Position numbers and translations under genes: made by a program
The notes under the pieces: generated by a model
Databases searched by the model: none
What the model was told of the DNA's origin: nothing
Seen by the model: the letters and a program-made list of their open reading frames with translations, nothing else
Assembly (NCBI GenBank): GCA_035252905.1
Contig: DATFCQ010000332.1
Location: 1-64,000, forward strand
Direction: 5' to 3'
DNA length: 64,000 nucleotides
Source of the DNA: AP-15 sp035252905
GTDB lineage: Bacteria > Pseudomonadota > Alphaproteobacteria > ATCC43930 > CGMCC-115725
In this document: positions 8,706-17,417 of the stretch, one piece after another
How positions within the stretch are numbered: position 1 is the stretch's first letter
Layout of the letters: every line of letters begins with the position of its first letter

Positions 8706-10679
8706 ATGGCGCCAGGTGAGCAGAAGCCCGCCGGGCCGACGCTCGGCGAAGCGGCGCAGGCCCGCACCCCGGCGCCCGCGGCCGAGGATCATGACCGCGA
8801 GCATACCCTCGACTGGCCCGAGGCGGTGCGTATTGGGGTCGTGGCACTCGCCGCGACCGCAGTCTGGTTCCGGCTGTGGGAGCCGCTTCGGGGCTTCAAC
8901 GTGATCGGCATTCTCGGCCTCGTCATTGGCGGCTGGCCGATCTTCAAGGAGGCGGCCGAGAACGTCATGGCCCGCCGGATGACGATGGAGCTCTCGATGA
9001 CCATCGCCATCCTCGCCGCGGCCGCCATCTCCCAATTCTTCACCGCTCTCGTCATCACGCTCTTCGTCCTCGTGGCGGAGGTGCTCGAGGGCATGACGGT
9101 GTCGCGCGGGCGTCGTGCCATCCATGACCTCCTGGATCTCCTGCCGCGGTCGGTTGCCGTGCGCCGGGCCGGCGCTGTGCGCAACGTCGCCGCCGAGGAA
9201 CTTCGAGTCGGCGACGCCGTGCTGGTGAACCCAGGCGGCCGCATCCCAGTTGACGGCATCGTGCTCAGCGGGCACTCCTTCGTCGACCAGGCGCACATCA
9301 CCGGCGAGTCGATGCCGGTCGAGAAGGGCGCCGGGGCAACCGTCTACGCGGGCACGATCAACCAGTCGGGCGTGCTGGAGATCCGCGCCGAGCGCCTCGG
9401 CCGCGACACCAGCTACGGCAAGATCATCGAGGCGGTCGAACGCGCCGAGCGCTCGCGCGCGCCGGTGCAGCGCCTCGCCGATCGGCTGGCAGGATATCTG
9501 GTCTATTTCGCGCTTGCCGCCGCCGCGCTGACCTTCATCGTCACGCGAGACGTCACCTCGACCATCTCGGTGATCATCGTGGCGGGTGCGTGCGGTGTGG
9601 CCGCCGGGACGCCGCTCGCCATCCTGGGCGGCATCGGCCGCGCCGCCCGACTCGGCGCTATCGTCAAAGGCGGCCTCTATCTCGAGACCTTGGGACGCGT
9701 GGACACCGTCGTCCTCGACAAGACCGGCACCCTCACGTTCGGACGCCCCGAAGTGCAGAAAGTCCGCCCGATGGCGGGCGCAAGCGAATCCGAGGTTGTG
9801 CTCGCGGCGGCGGCAGCCGAGATGCGTTCCGAGCATCCTCTCGGGAAAGCCATCGTCAGTTACGCCAGGTCCATTGGCCATAGGCCAACCGAGCCGGAGC
9901 GGTTCGAGTACGCTCTCGGCCGCGGTATTACGGCGTCAGTGGCGGGGGCAAGCGTCCTCGTTGGCAACCGGGCTCTGATGGAGGACCACGGCGTCGTCAT
10001 TCCCGCCGCTATCGGGACCGGACAAGATGCGTCTTCCGAAGTGCTGGTCACGAAGAATGGACGGCTCCTCGGCGCCATCGTCGTTACCGACACCGTGCGG
10101 CCCGAGGCCCGCCGCGCCATCGAGGCGATCAGCGGCATGGGCATCCGCAGCATCCTGCTCACCGGCGACACACTCGCCGTGGCAGAGGCCGTCGCGCGCA
10201 GCCTCGGCATCAAGGAAATCGAAGCGGAACTGCTGCCCGAGGCGAAGCTGGCGCGGATCAAGGCGCTGGTCGCAGAGAAGCGCGTCGTGGCCATGCTGGG
10301 CGACGGCATCAACGACGCCCCGGCGTTGACGGAAGCCGATGTCGGCGTGGCAATGGGATCGGGTACCGATGTCGCGCGCGAGAGCGCCGATATCGTACTG
10401 TTGGGCAACGATCTCGTGAGATTCGCGGAGGCGCTCGCTATCGCGCGCTGGACACGATGGATCATCTGGCAGAACTTCGTCGGGACCATCACCGTCGATA
10501 CGTTCGGTATCCTGCTGGCGGCGTTCGGCCTCCTGAATCCGCTCCTCGCGGCCTTTGTCCACGTCGCTTCGGAGATGGTGTTCATCCTGAATTCGGCGCG
10601 GCTGCTACCTGCAGCCGACCGGAGCCGTGACAAGGCGCAAGCGGCACCTGTCCTCGAGCGGCAGGCGGAGGCGGCCTGA
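8706..10679 (+). CDS. P1B-type metal-transporting ATPase with non-canonical membrane motif
   Basis: A 657-residue P-type ATPase without N-terminal HMA domain. The phosphorylation site D-K-T-G-T is at D338, with T-G-E-S, S-E-H-P-L and G-D-G-I-N-D-A-P motifs intact. The metal-binding helix reads A-G-A-C-G-V-A-A-G-T-P (about 293-303), so the usual C-P-C or S-P-C is replaced by A-C-G with no proline after the cysteine. The last helices keep H-V-A-S-E-M and N-S-A-R-L-L. It sits directly behind the RcnR-like repressor, which points to Ni, Co or another divalent metal. Substrate is inferred only from this context. Confidence 0.85.
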   Translation: MAPGEQKPAGPTLGEAAQARTPAPAAEDHDREHTLDWPEAVRIGVVALAATAVWFRLWEPLRGFNVIGILGLVIGGWPIFKEAAENVMARRMTMELSMTIAILAAAAISQFFTALVITLFVLVAEVLEGMTVSRGRRAIHDLLDLLPRSVAVRRAGAVRNVAAEELRVGDAVLVNPGGRIPVDGIVLSGHSFVDQAHITGESMPVEKGAGATVYAGTINQSGVLEIRAERLGRDTSYGKIIEAVERAERSRAPVQRLADRLAGYLVYFALAAAALTFIVTRDVTSTISVIIVAGACGVAAGTPLAILGGIGRAARLGAIVKGGLYLETLGRVDTVVLDKTGTLTFGRPEVQKVRPMAGASESEVVLAAAAAEMRSEHPLGKAIVSYARSIGHRPTEPERFEYALGRGITASVAGASVLVGNRALMEDHGVVIPAAIGTGQDASSEVLVTKNGRLLGAIVVTDTVRPEARRAIEAISGMGIRSILLTGDTLAVAEAVARSLGIKEIEAELLPEAKLARIKALVAEKRVVAMLGDGINDAPALTEADVGVAMGSGTDVARESADIVLLGNDLVRFAEALAIARWTRWIIWQNFVGTITVDTFGILLAAFGLLNPLLAAFVHVASEMVFILNSARLLPAADRSRDKAQAAPVLERQAEAA

Positions 10680-10771
10680 ACCGCCGACAGATGCCCAACT
10701 GCTCAATAGGTTTAGTGGCTTGCACTTATCGGCAGCCGAACGCGCAACCATCAGCGACCCCGTGTCGGGTA

Positions 10772-10819
10772 GGCCTTTAGCCCGCGGTGGGCCTTTAGCC
10801 ACCGGGCTTGACCCGGTGG
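10772..10819. repeat. Palindromic intergenic element with direct repeats
   Basis: Two copies of GGCCTTTAGCC (10772-10782 and 10790-10800) run into a perfect hairpin, CCACCGGG-CTTGA-CCCGGTGG (10799-10819). Palindromes with the CCGGG-CTTGA-CCCGG core are common intergenic elements in alphaproteobacteria. Here it follows the ATPase gene and could also mark its transcript end, although no T-run follows. Confidence 0.6.
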
Positions 10820-10839
10820 TTCAGTTCATTGGCCCGGTT

Positions 10840-11085
10840 CGCGACCGCACCCACGATCGCCTCGACCCCTGGATACGGCCTGCAAGGGGCAGCTCCCTCC
10901 GACAACTGCGCAGTTTCGCCAAGCAGTTGTCGGCCGATTACGAGGCGGTGCGCGCGGCGGTGACGCTGGGCTGGAGCAACGGCCCGGTCGAGGGCCAGAT
11001 CAACCGCCTCAAGATGCCGAAGTGCACCATGTGCGGTCGCGCAGGCTTCAATCTGCTCGGCCGCAGGTCCCTGCTCACGCCATGA
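10840..11085 (+). mobile_element. ISL3-family transposase remnant (C-terminal part)
   Basis: The plus-strand frame ends in F-A-K-Q-L-S-A-D-Y-E-A-V, then W-S-N-G-P-V-E-G-Q-I-N-R-L-K and G-R-A-G-F-N-L-L, the conserved C-terminal DDE block of ISL3 transposases. The N-terminal two thirds are absent and the frame simply opens out of the upstream palindromic element. It is inactive. With the N-terminal relic at about 5.9 kb it brackets the OsmC/CDF/ATPase segment. Confidence 0.75.
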
Positions 11086-11192
11086 TCATCGAAATTGGCC
11101 AAGACCCCAGCTATCGTGCGTCGGAAATCGCCGATGAGTGCGCGTCGGACCGCGCATCATTGGGCGTCATCATATGTATGGGGTTCTGAACG

Positions 11193-11879
11193 ATGAGGGC
11201 AGGCATACGCAGAGGGCTCGCCCTCGCGGCTCGAACCGTGGCATTGATCACGTTCATCTGGTGCGCCGGCGGCGCTGCTGGCTGGGCGCAGGTTCCGATC
11301 GCCTCACAGCGAGATACCTGTCCGGCGCCACCTACCCATGTTGAGGTGAAGACCCGTGTCACCCCCGTGGCCGTATCGACCGATCTCACACTCGGGCAGA
11401 TCAATGCCATGGCCCAGCGCAGCCGGCAACCGCTTCGGCATATGCCCTATGGCTTTTACCTCGGACGGGTCTGGTACGCCTTTGTAATTCACGAGGCCCC
11501 CGGCACGGTCCAAGGCTGCGCTCCGGGATTCCAGATCGACGCCGACTTGGCGCTGATCGATCGGCATATTGAGATCGCTTCGGACCTGAAGGCCAACACC
11601 TGCCGGTTTCAGACGGTCCTGAAGCACTACGAAGATCATGCCAACGCCGACAAGCGTGCATTCAACGAATTTGCTGCGACAGTCCCCACCCGTGTTCATG
11701 CCGTTCTCGCGGGCATGGCTCCAAAAACTCCCATCGGGAAGAACATCTCCCGCCTGGACGTAAATGCAGCCTTCAACAAGGTCCTTGCGGTCATGGACAC
11801 CATGCGCCAGACCGTTCAGGCGGCAGTAGACAACCCCTCCGAAGTGGCCAGACTGACCCATCCATCGTGCGCGGTATGA
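11193..11879 (+). CDS. Secreted protein of unknown function
   Basis: A 228-residue protein with a signal peptide (residues 1-33, cut after W-A-Q). The mature part has three cysteines likely to be disulfide-linked (in D-T-C-P, Q-G-C-A and N-T-C-R-F), a predicted helical region holding H-Y-E-D-H, and a last C-A-V. The H-x-E-x-H pattern recalls metal-dependent hydrolases but is not a canonical HExxH, so no activity is assigned. ATG 11193 opens into the signal peptide. It stands alone between the ISL3 relic and a convergent gene. Confidence 0.6.
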   Translation: MRAGIRRGLALAARTVALITFIWCAGGAAGWAQVPIASQRDTCPAPPTHVEVKTRVTPVAVSTDLTLGQINAMAQRSRQPLRHMPYGFYLGRVWYAFVIHEAPGTVQGCAPGFQIDADLALIDRHIEIASDLKANTCRFQTVLKHYEDHANADKRAFNEFAATVPTRVHAVLAGMAPKTPIGKNISRLDVNAAFNKVLAVMDTMRQTVQAAVDNPSEVARLTHPSCAV

Positions 11880-12000
11880 TCCGCGACGATCAAGCCACGG
11901 ATCGAAAGGGGATCAAGAAGGGCCTCGATCACGACAGTGCATGGAGCCGCTGCCCGAGGAATCCGTGGATTGAGGCAGAGCTGTCAGAGACGCGGCGATC

Positions 12001-12864
12001 TCAAAACAGAAACCCGAACCCAAACCCGAAATAATGCGAGGCGGTGCCTCTCGTGCTGTGGACGAGAACGCCGGCTTCAATATCTGCTTCCCACCGGCTC
12101 GTGATCAGGTACTGCACGCCGCCATCGAACCAATAGTTCCGCGCGACCCCACCGGTATCTCCGGTGCCGTACAGTTCTCCGTAGAATTGAAGCGGGAATG
12201 GCATCTGATAGGTGGCAACGAGATCGGGGGTCAGCAAAGTGAACCGCCCGGGCTGCGCGCCGCTGCTTCCCGTCAAGGTGGCAACCGAAAGTTCGCCGCC
12301 GATCCCGAATCGGGGTGTGAGGCTGTAGGCGAATATCCCGTTCACGGCGGCTTGCGTTCCTCTGCTGCGAAATGCGTTGGCGCCGCTCGGCACTGTGATG
12401 ACCGTATCGATCGCCAGCAGAACATCGTGGAATTGGCCGATCTCGTATTTTGCCCCGAAGCCGACATCGCCGAACCCCGCGACGCGGGACAGGCTCCCCG
12501 ATGCTTCCGTACCCGTGCCGATGTTCCAGTTCGGCGGCAACACGTCCAGCTCCCATCCCCGGGGCAGCCCGATCCGCACGTCCGCATTCGGGTAGGTTGT
12601 GAGAGTTCCGGGCAGCGCATCGCGGCTAACCTGCCTTTGAAACCCGGTCTCAAGGACGACATTACCCGGCTTGGCCACACACGCGCTGTCCGCGACGGTC
12701 GGCCGGTTCAGCAAGGCGAAGAGTGCAGTTGGCCCGCTGCAAGGATCGTTTGCCTTCTCCTCGCCGGGGCGCTCCTGCGCCCAGGTTTGGACAGAAGCGG
12801 TGCAGAGGAGAAGCAATGTTTCGAGTATCAGGAAGGACGTAAAACAGACATGTCGGGGCTTCAT
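12001..12864 (-). CDS. Putative outer-membrane transporter barrel
   Basis: A 287-residue protein. The chosen ATG 12864 opens into a signal peptide ending in T-W-A-Q; the open frame extends further upstream but without a signal. The mature part begins with a Cys pair (D-P-C-S-G, S-A-C-V-A), then alternating beta-strands, and ends in H-Y-F-G-F-G-F-G-F-L-F, a typical aromatic closing strand of a barrel. It resembles the group often labelled transporter or MetA-pathway-of-phenol-degradation proteins. Cargo is unknown. The DUF4142 gene lies 58 bases upstream on the same strand. Confidence 0.65.
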   Translation of the reverse strand: MKPRHVCFTSFLILETLLLLCTASVQTWAQERPGEEKANDPCSGPTALFALLNRPTVADSACVAKPGNVVLETGFQRQVSRDALPGTLTTYPNADVRIGLPRGWELDVLPPNWNIGTGTEASGSLSRVAGFGDVGFGAKYEIGQFHDVLLAIDTVITVPSGANAFRSRGTQAAVNGIFAYSLTPRFGIGGELSVATLTGSSGAQPGRFTLLTPDLVATYQMPFPLQFYGELYGTGDTGGVARNYWFDGGVQYLITSRWEADIEAGVLVHSTRGTASHYFGFGFGFLF

Positions 12865-12922
12865 TGCGAGTCGCGTCCCGGTGGCGGCCGGGAGATTGCA
12901 GGATTGGACTGCCGCATGCAAC

Positions 12923-13474
12923 TCAGGGGACGCCCGACATCTGTCGGTGCATAAGTGCGATGATCCCGGCCTGATCGGCCTTGAGCTGCGGAATTTGATG
13001 CGCGGCATAGGCCCGCACCGGCGCGCTGCCCGATCTTGCAGCCGCCTCGAAATGTGAGAGGAAGTATCGATAGTCCCCCACTTCGTGATGCACGAACGCC
13101 TTGTCAAAACGCGCGCCGGGGGTTGCGGCATAGTGCCTCTGCACCCGCAGATGCGTCTCGGATAGCCGGTGGGAGAGAGCGATGCCCAGCCGCCTCGCTA
13201 CTTCCTCGAGCCGGCGCTGCGCTTGTTGATGCCGTTCGACCAGATGGCTGCCGAGATCGCGCACCTCCTTGGTCAGGGCGCGCCTCGCGGCGAGGCGGCC
13301 CATATCCTGCTGCTGAATTTCGATCTGAATGTCCCACACGAGGAAGGCGCGGTCCGTGCTGTCAGACTTGCCCGCGCCCATCACGCTGCGGGGCACCCCG
13401 AGAGCGACGGCCATCGCGGCGAGAATCACCCCGCAGAGGACGAAATTGTTGTGACGCCTGACCGCTCCTGTCAT
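12923..13474 (-). CDS. DUF4142 periplasmic protein
   Basis: A 183-residue secreted protein whose body matches DUF4142: a ferritin-like helical pair with Q-Q-D-M-G-R-L-A, V-R-D-L-G-S-H-L-V-E-R-H-Q-Q and a late H-Q-I-P-Q-L-K segment. DUF4142 proteins are exported, often near stress or metal genes, and their role is unproven. ATG 13474 opens into a signal sequence ending around V-M-G-A. It is probably cotranscribed with the barrel gene downstream. Confidence 0.78.
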   Translation of the reverse strand: MTGAVRRHNNFVLCGVILAAMAVALGVPRSVMGAGKSDSTDRAFLVWDIQIEIQQQDMGRLAARRALTKEVRDLGSHLVERHQQAQRRLEEVARRLGIALSHRLSETHLRVQRHYAATPGARFDKAFVHHEVGDYRYFLSHFEAAARSGSAPVRAYAAHQIPQLKADQAGIIALMHRQMSGVP

Positions 13475-13603
13475 GGCTGATGCCCTCGGTCGTGGTGGAA
13501 ACCCGGAAGTGAGGCCGCGTCGAGGATATTCTCGGTGCGCGACCAAGCCCTCGCCGAGACACGAGAAGCACCGGGCGCGAAATTCGGCCAGTGCCCTATC
13601 ACC

Positions 13604-14230
13604 TCAATACCGGTCGGTCCGATCACGGTTCGATCCGGCCGGCGCGTGCATCATCCCCATCGACGGTTCCATCCCGTTCCCTTCGGGATGATGCGGGTAC
13701 TGCGCCCGGCCTTCCGCCACCAGCTTGGCGTACTCCTGCTTCGTCGTTCCCGGGAGCTTTTCGAGAAAGGCAACGAGCGCCCACAGCTCGTCGTCGCTGT
13801 GATCGGCCCAGGACGGCATACCGGTCATCTTGATGCCGTGCTTGAGGATCCAGAATAACTCGCCCGGGGTATGATGCATCGCGCCGTGCGCCAGGTTCGG
13901 CGGCTGCGGATAGAGCCCTTCGCCGATCTCGCCCCGGGGCACACCCGGTGCCCCGTGGCAGACTGCGCAGTGGGTTGCGAAGTGCTCGGCCCCCATGACG
14001 ACTTTGGCTTTGTCATTCAGCCCGGGGGGCGGCGTGATTCCGGCGGCATGCACCTTGATCGAGCGGTCCCGGGTCTTGTGCAGGATCCATAGCGCCGGCC
14101 GCGTGTGCGGCACGGTCGCAGCGACGTTGAAGGCGCCGGAATAAATGAAGATCAGGCCTCCAACAACGGCCAGCCCGACCATGACCGCCACGGTTGCCAG
14201 GATCGTCCGCCAACGAGAGAGGGGGTGCAT
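13604..14230 (-). CDS. Membrane-anchored c-type cytochrome of the cop operon
   Basis: A 208-residue protein with one N-terminal membrane helix (residues 10-32) that probably stays uncleaved. It has a single haem site, C-A-V-C-H, near residues 88-92, a Met-rich region M-T-G-M-P-S-W supplying a likely distal ligand, and a Met/His-rich tail (G-M-E-P-S-M-G-M-M-H). Its start overlaps the copB stop in TGATG, so it is the last gene of the copA-copB unit. It could accept electrons from the multicopper oxidase reaction or deliver them to an oxidase; this is inference from position. Confidence 0.82.
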   Translation of the reverse strand: MHPLSRWRTILATVAVMVGLAVVGGLIFIYSGAFNVAATVPHTRPALWILHKTRDRSIKVHAAGITPPPGLNDKAKVVMGAEHFATHCAVCHGAPGVPRGEIGEGLYPQPPNLAHGAMHHTPGELFWILKHGIKMTGMPSWADHSDDELWALVAFLEKLPGTTKQEYAKLVAEGRAQYPHHPEGNGMEPSMGMMHAPAGSNRDRTDRY

Positions 14231-14997
14231 CAGAACCAGCTCCTTATGCCGAAGGTAAAGCGCACGTCGCTCGTGCTCTCACCGGCACGCCGGGCGAAAC
14301 TGGCCGTCTGCCCGAATTTTCCCTGATAGACGACGCCGATATAGGGGGCGAATTTCCGGCTGAACTCGTAGCGCAGCCGCAGACCGGTATCGATATCGGA
14401 GAACCCGGTTCCGACGAGGCGGGCGCGGTCGGCCCTGCTGTAGACATTCAGCTCGACTTGCGGCTGCAGGATGAGCCGGTTCGTCAGCAGCAGGTCGTAG
14501 GAGGCCTCCAGCCGCCCGGCCAAGTGGTCCCCGGAGCTCACATAACCGGTCGCCTCGAGGTCGAAGAAGTAGGGAGCAAGCCCCTGAATGCCGAACGCGG
14601 CCCAGTTGCGGACGGGGCGCGAATCGAGATCGGTGCGCAACCCTCCCTGAAGATCGAAATAGGTCGTGACGGCGCGGTCATAGAGAAACTCGTGCCGGCC
14701 GTCTTCGAGCGTGCCGTTGCTTTGAAGCGTCCCCTCCGACTTGATCCACAATTTGTTGTAATCGGTGCCGATCCATCCCTGCCCTTCCCAGCGGAACTCG
14801 GGGTTGGTGCCGTTGAAGCGGCCTTCGAGCTCGTTGAGGATGGCATGGGCAAAGATGCCGCGGTCCATCACCGGCTGCTCGGCTCCCGGTTCGATGCCGA
14901 GGGTAGGCTGGTCTTTGGCCGCAGGAATTTGAGCCGCCGCAGCGGTCGCAAAAGCCAGGAGCGCGGCGGCCAGAGAGCCGGTTCGGAGGGCGCTCAT
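14230..14997 (-). CDS. copB: CopB copper-resistance outer-membrane protein
   Basis: A 255-residue barrel of the CopB family (PF05275). It has a signal peptide ending A-A-A-A-Q, then the family blocks G-Q-G-W-I-G-T-D-Y-N-K-L-W-I-K, R-H-E-F-L-Y-D-R-A, L-E-A-S-Y-D-L-L-L-T and a closing strand ending in F. CopB works with CopA in copper binding or export across the outer membrane. The Met-rich N-terminal extension seen in pseudomonad CopB is missing here. The start at 14997 overlaps the copA stop by four bases (ATGA). Confidence 0.9.
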   Translation of the reverse strand: MSALRTGSLAAALLAFATAAAAQIPAAKDQPTLGIEPGAEQPVMDRGIFAHAILNELEGRFNGTNPEFRWEGQGWIGTDYNKLWIKSEGTLQSNGTLEDGRHEFLYDRAVTTYFDLQGGLRTDLDSRPVRNWAAFGIQGLAPYFFDLEATGYVSSGDHLAGRLEASYDLLLTNRLILQPQVELNVYSRADRARLVGTGFSDIDTGLRLRYEFSRKFAPYIGVVYQGKFGQTASFARRAGESTSDVRFTFGIRSWF

Positions 14998-16979
14998 AGG
15001 ACGCGCACCTCCCGGAACATGCCCGCCTCCATGTGATAGAGGAGGTGGCAGTGAAACGCCCACCGCCCGGGATGGTCGGCGTTGACCAGAAAGCTCAGCC
15101 GTTCCCCCGGCTTGACGTTGATCGTGTGCTTGTAGGGGCGGAACGCGCCGTACCCGTTTTCGAGCTCGCTCCATAGCCCATGCAGATGCATCGGGTGCTC
15201 CATCATCGTGTCGTTGATCAGCACGAAGCGCACCCGCTCGCCGCGCTGGAGCACGATCGGCTCGGCTTCCGAGAACTTCTTGCCGTCCATCCCCCAGATG
15301 AAGCGCTCCATATTGCCGGTCAGGTGAAAGGTGATGTCGCGCGAAGGTGGGCGGGGATCGCTGCCGGGCCTGGTCGCGCGCAAATCGGCATAGGTGAGCA
15401 CCCGCCGCCCTGGGGGAATGTCCTCGCCCGCCCGGTTCAGCCGCTCGGTGGGCATCTCGGCGATATTGTCGACCCCTACGGTGCCCTGAAGCCTTTTGGC
15501 CGCGGGGCTCGCTGCCATACCCGGCATTGCCCCGTGGTCCATCGGCATGCCTTGCGCCGAGCCATGATTCATGCCCGGCACCGCCCCGCGGTTCATCGGC
15601 ATCCCGGACATCGAGCCATGGTTCATGCTCGGCATCGTCCCGCGGTCCATCGGCATGCCTTGCATTGAACCGTGCTTCATGCCTGGCATTGTTCCGTGGC
15701 CCATCGGCATTTCGGGCATCGAGCCATGGCTCATGCCCGGCATCGCCCCCTGGTCCATCGGCATGCCCTGCATCGAATCGTGGCCCATGCCCGGCATTGC
15801 TCCGTGGCCCATTGGCATCCCGGACATCGAGCCGTGCGCCATGCCGCCCATCCCCATGTCGACCATCGTGCGCAAGGGCCGCGGGTCCATCGGCGGGATC
15901 GGCGCCGCCATCCCCGGGTGCGGCGCAAGCGTGCCGCGGGCGAACCCGGTGCGGTCTTCGGCCTGGGCAAAGATCGTGTAGGCCCGGTCCGCCATCGGCC
16001 GCACGATCGCGTCATAGGTTTCCGCGACGCTGATGCGGAACTCGTCCACGGTGACCGGCTCGACATCGTTGCCGTCGGCCTGGATGACGGTCATCGGCAG
16101 ACCGGGGATGCGCACGTCGAAGATGCTCATCGACGAGCCGTTAATGAAGCGCAGCCGCACCCGCTCGCCGGGACGGAACAACGCCGTCCAGTTTGCCGCG
16201 GGCGGCCGGCCGTTGATCAGGTAGGTGTAGGTGGCACCGCTGACGTCGAGGATGTCGGTCGGGCTCATCCGCATCTTGCCCCACATCAAGCGGTCGGAAA
16301 CCGCCTCCGCGAGGCCGTTTTTCGCAACATCCTTGAAGAACGTCCCCACCGTACGCTGGTGGAAATTGTAATAGTCGCTCTGGAATTTCAGATTGTTGAC
16401 GATCTCGTCGGGATTCTCGTCGCTCCAATCCGAAAGCATGACGACGTAATCGCGATCGAAGCCCTGCGCGTAGCCGCCTCTGGGTTCGATAATGATTGGA
16501 CCGTAGAGCCCGGTCTGTTCCTGGAAAGCCGAATGACTGTGGTACCAGTAGGTGCCGCTCTGATCCACCGGGAAGCGGTAGACATAGGTTCCGCCCGGTG
16601 CGATCCCGGAGAAGCTCAGCCCCGGCACGCCGTCCATCGGCGACGGGGTACGGACCCCGTGCCAGTGGATCGAGCTCGGCACGGAGAGGCGGTTGGTGAC
16701 GGCGAGCGTCACCGTATCGCCTTCGCGCCAGTGGAGGATCGGCGCCGGAACCCGGCCGTTGACCGCCGTCGCAATCCGCGGCCGGCCGGTGATGTTGATC
16801 GGCATCGTGCCGATTTCGAGCGCGAACTCTGTGCCGCTCAGGACCGGCCGAGAACCGGCGGCGAGAGCCCGGCGCAACGGGCCAGCGCCGAGCGACAGCC
16901 CGCCCGCCGCCACGCCCTGCACGAAGCGGCGGCGTGTGGGGACGAGGCGGGAGAGAGAGGCAGTGCGGCCGGGAGTCAT
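14994..16979 (-). CDS. copA: CopA periplasmic multicopper oxidase with Met-rich repeats
   Basis: A 661-residue copper-resistance oxidase exported by Tat (R-R-R-F-V-Q-G near residue 18). All copper ligands are visible: H-W-H-G, Y-H-S-H, H-P-M-H-L-H-G and the C-terminal H-C-H-L-L-Y-H-M-E-A-G-M with its type-1 Met. Between the second and third cupredoxin domains lies an array of Met/Gly/His repeats that should bind Cu(I). CopA oxidises Cu(I) and sequesters copper in the periplasm. It is overlapped by the lipoprotein gene before it and by copB after it, all in ATGA junctions. Confidence 0.95.
   Translation of the reverse strand: MTPGRTASLSRLVPTRRRFVQGVAAGGLSLGAGPLRRALAAGSRPVLSGTEFALEIGTMPINITGRPRIATAVNGRVPAPILHWREGDTVTLAVTNRLSVPSSIHWHGVRTPSPMDGVPGLSFSGIAPGGTYVYRFPVDQSGTYWYHSHSAFQEQTGLYGPIIIEPRGGYAQGFDRDYVVMLSDWSDENPDEIVNNLKFQSDYYNFHQRTVGTFFKDVAKNGLAEAVSDRLMWGKMRMSPTDILDVSGATYTYLINGRPPAANWTALFRPGERVRLRFINGSSMSIFDVRIPGLPMTVIQADGNDVEPVTVDEFRISVAETYDAIVRPMADRAYTIFAQAEDRTGFARGTLAPHPGMAAPIPPMDPRPLRTMVDMGMGGMAHGSMSGMPMGHGAMPGMGHDSMQGMPMDQGAMPGMSHGSMPEMPMGHGTMPGMKHGSMQGMPMDRGTMPSMNHGSMSGMPMNRGAVPGMNHGSAQGMPMDHGAMPGMAASPAAKRLQGTVGVDNIAEMPTERLNRAGEDIPPGRRVLTYADLRATRPGSDPRPPSRDITFHLTGNMERFIWGMDGKKFSEAEPIVLQRGERVRFVLINDTMMEHPMHLHGLWSELENGYGAFRPYKHTINVKPGERLSFLVNADHPGRWAFHCHLLYHMEAGMFREVRVL
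15516..15818 (-). repeat. 54-base tandem repeat coding for Met/His-rich copper-binding units
   Basis: Six in-frame copies of an 18-codon unit start at 15818, 15764, 15710, 15656, 15602 and 15548. Each begins M-P-M-x-x-G-[AT]-[MV]-P and continues M-x-H-[GD]-S-[MA]. The last copy is partial. Variation between copies is mostly synonymous or conservative. The array forms the Met-rich insert of CopA, and its copy number could change by slippage. Confidence 0.9.
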
Positions 16980-17257
16980 GGGTTGCCTCCCCTGTTCATG
17001 ACGCCGGCAGCATGGGCATCTTGATGGCCTTCGTGCGCCATCCTCATTCCGCTGGGCATCACGGCCGTCCGCTCATGGCCATCGCCCGGCGGCGCCACAC
17101 CCGACCGTGCCGGCGCTTCCGAGCCCGAGCTGCCGAGATCGACGCCGAGCGGAACCACAGCGCTCTGTCTGCCGAGCTTGGGTCCGGTGTTCATGCAGGC
17201 GGCAAGGGCGATCGGCAGCAGGCTGACCAATAATCGGCGATGACGACAGCCGCTCAT
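16976..17257 (-). CDS. Small lipoprotein at the head of copAB
   Basis: A 93-residue protein with a lipoprotein signal (L-L-P-I-A-L-A-A-C, Cys about residue 21), then a low-complexity mature chain ending in H- and M-containing segments (M-R-M-A-H-E-G-H-Q-D-A-H). ATG 17257 is chosen because it places the lipobox at normal distance. The His/Met tail suggests metal handling. Its stop overlaps the copA start in ATGA, so it is translated with copA. Confidence 0.65.
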   Translation of the reverse strand: MSGCRHRRLLVSLLPIALAACMNTGPKLGRQSAVVPLGVDLGSSGSEAPARSGVAPPGDGHERTAVMPSGMRMAHEGHQDAHAAGVMNRGGNP

Positions 17258-17417
17258 CGAGGCTCTCCAAATGGGCATCAGTCATGGACTCGCGCCGGTC
17301 TGATGCCCGCACCGACACGATGGCGATGGATTGAGACGAAGAGAGCGGGTGCCGAGGCAGGCAGGCGCCCGCCGCAGGCAAACAGCCCCGCAACCCGGGG
17401 CGCGGGTACGCGCCGGG
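17258..17417 (-). promoter_or_regulatory. 160-nt gap with hairpin directly after the leader stop
   Basis: Immediately behind the stop of the small Cys-rich leader lies a strong GC hairpin: CCC/GGG outer arms (17394-17396 with 17415-17417), a two-base bulge, and GGCGCG/CGCGCC (17399-17404 with 17409-17414) around a four-base loop. No T-run follows on the transcribed strand, so it is not a simple intrinsic terminator. An attenuator or stalling element is possible. Confidence 0.4.

Noticed and set aside
15516..15818. Regularly spaced repeat considered as a CRISPR-like array
   Set aside because: The period is 54 bases, in frame with copA, with no distinct spacers; it is a protein-coding tandem repeat.
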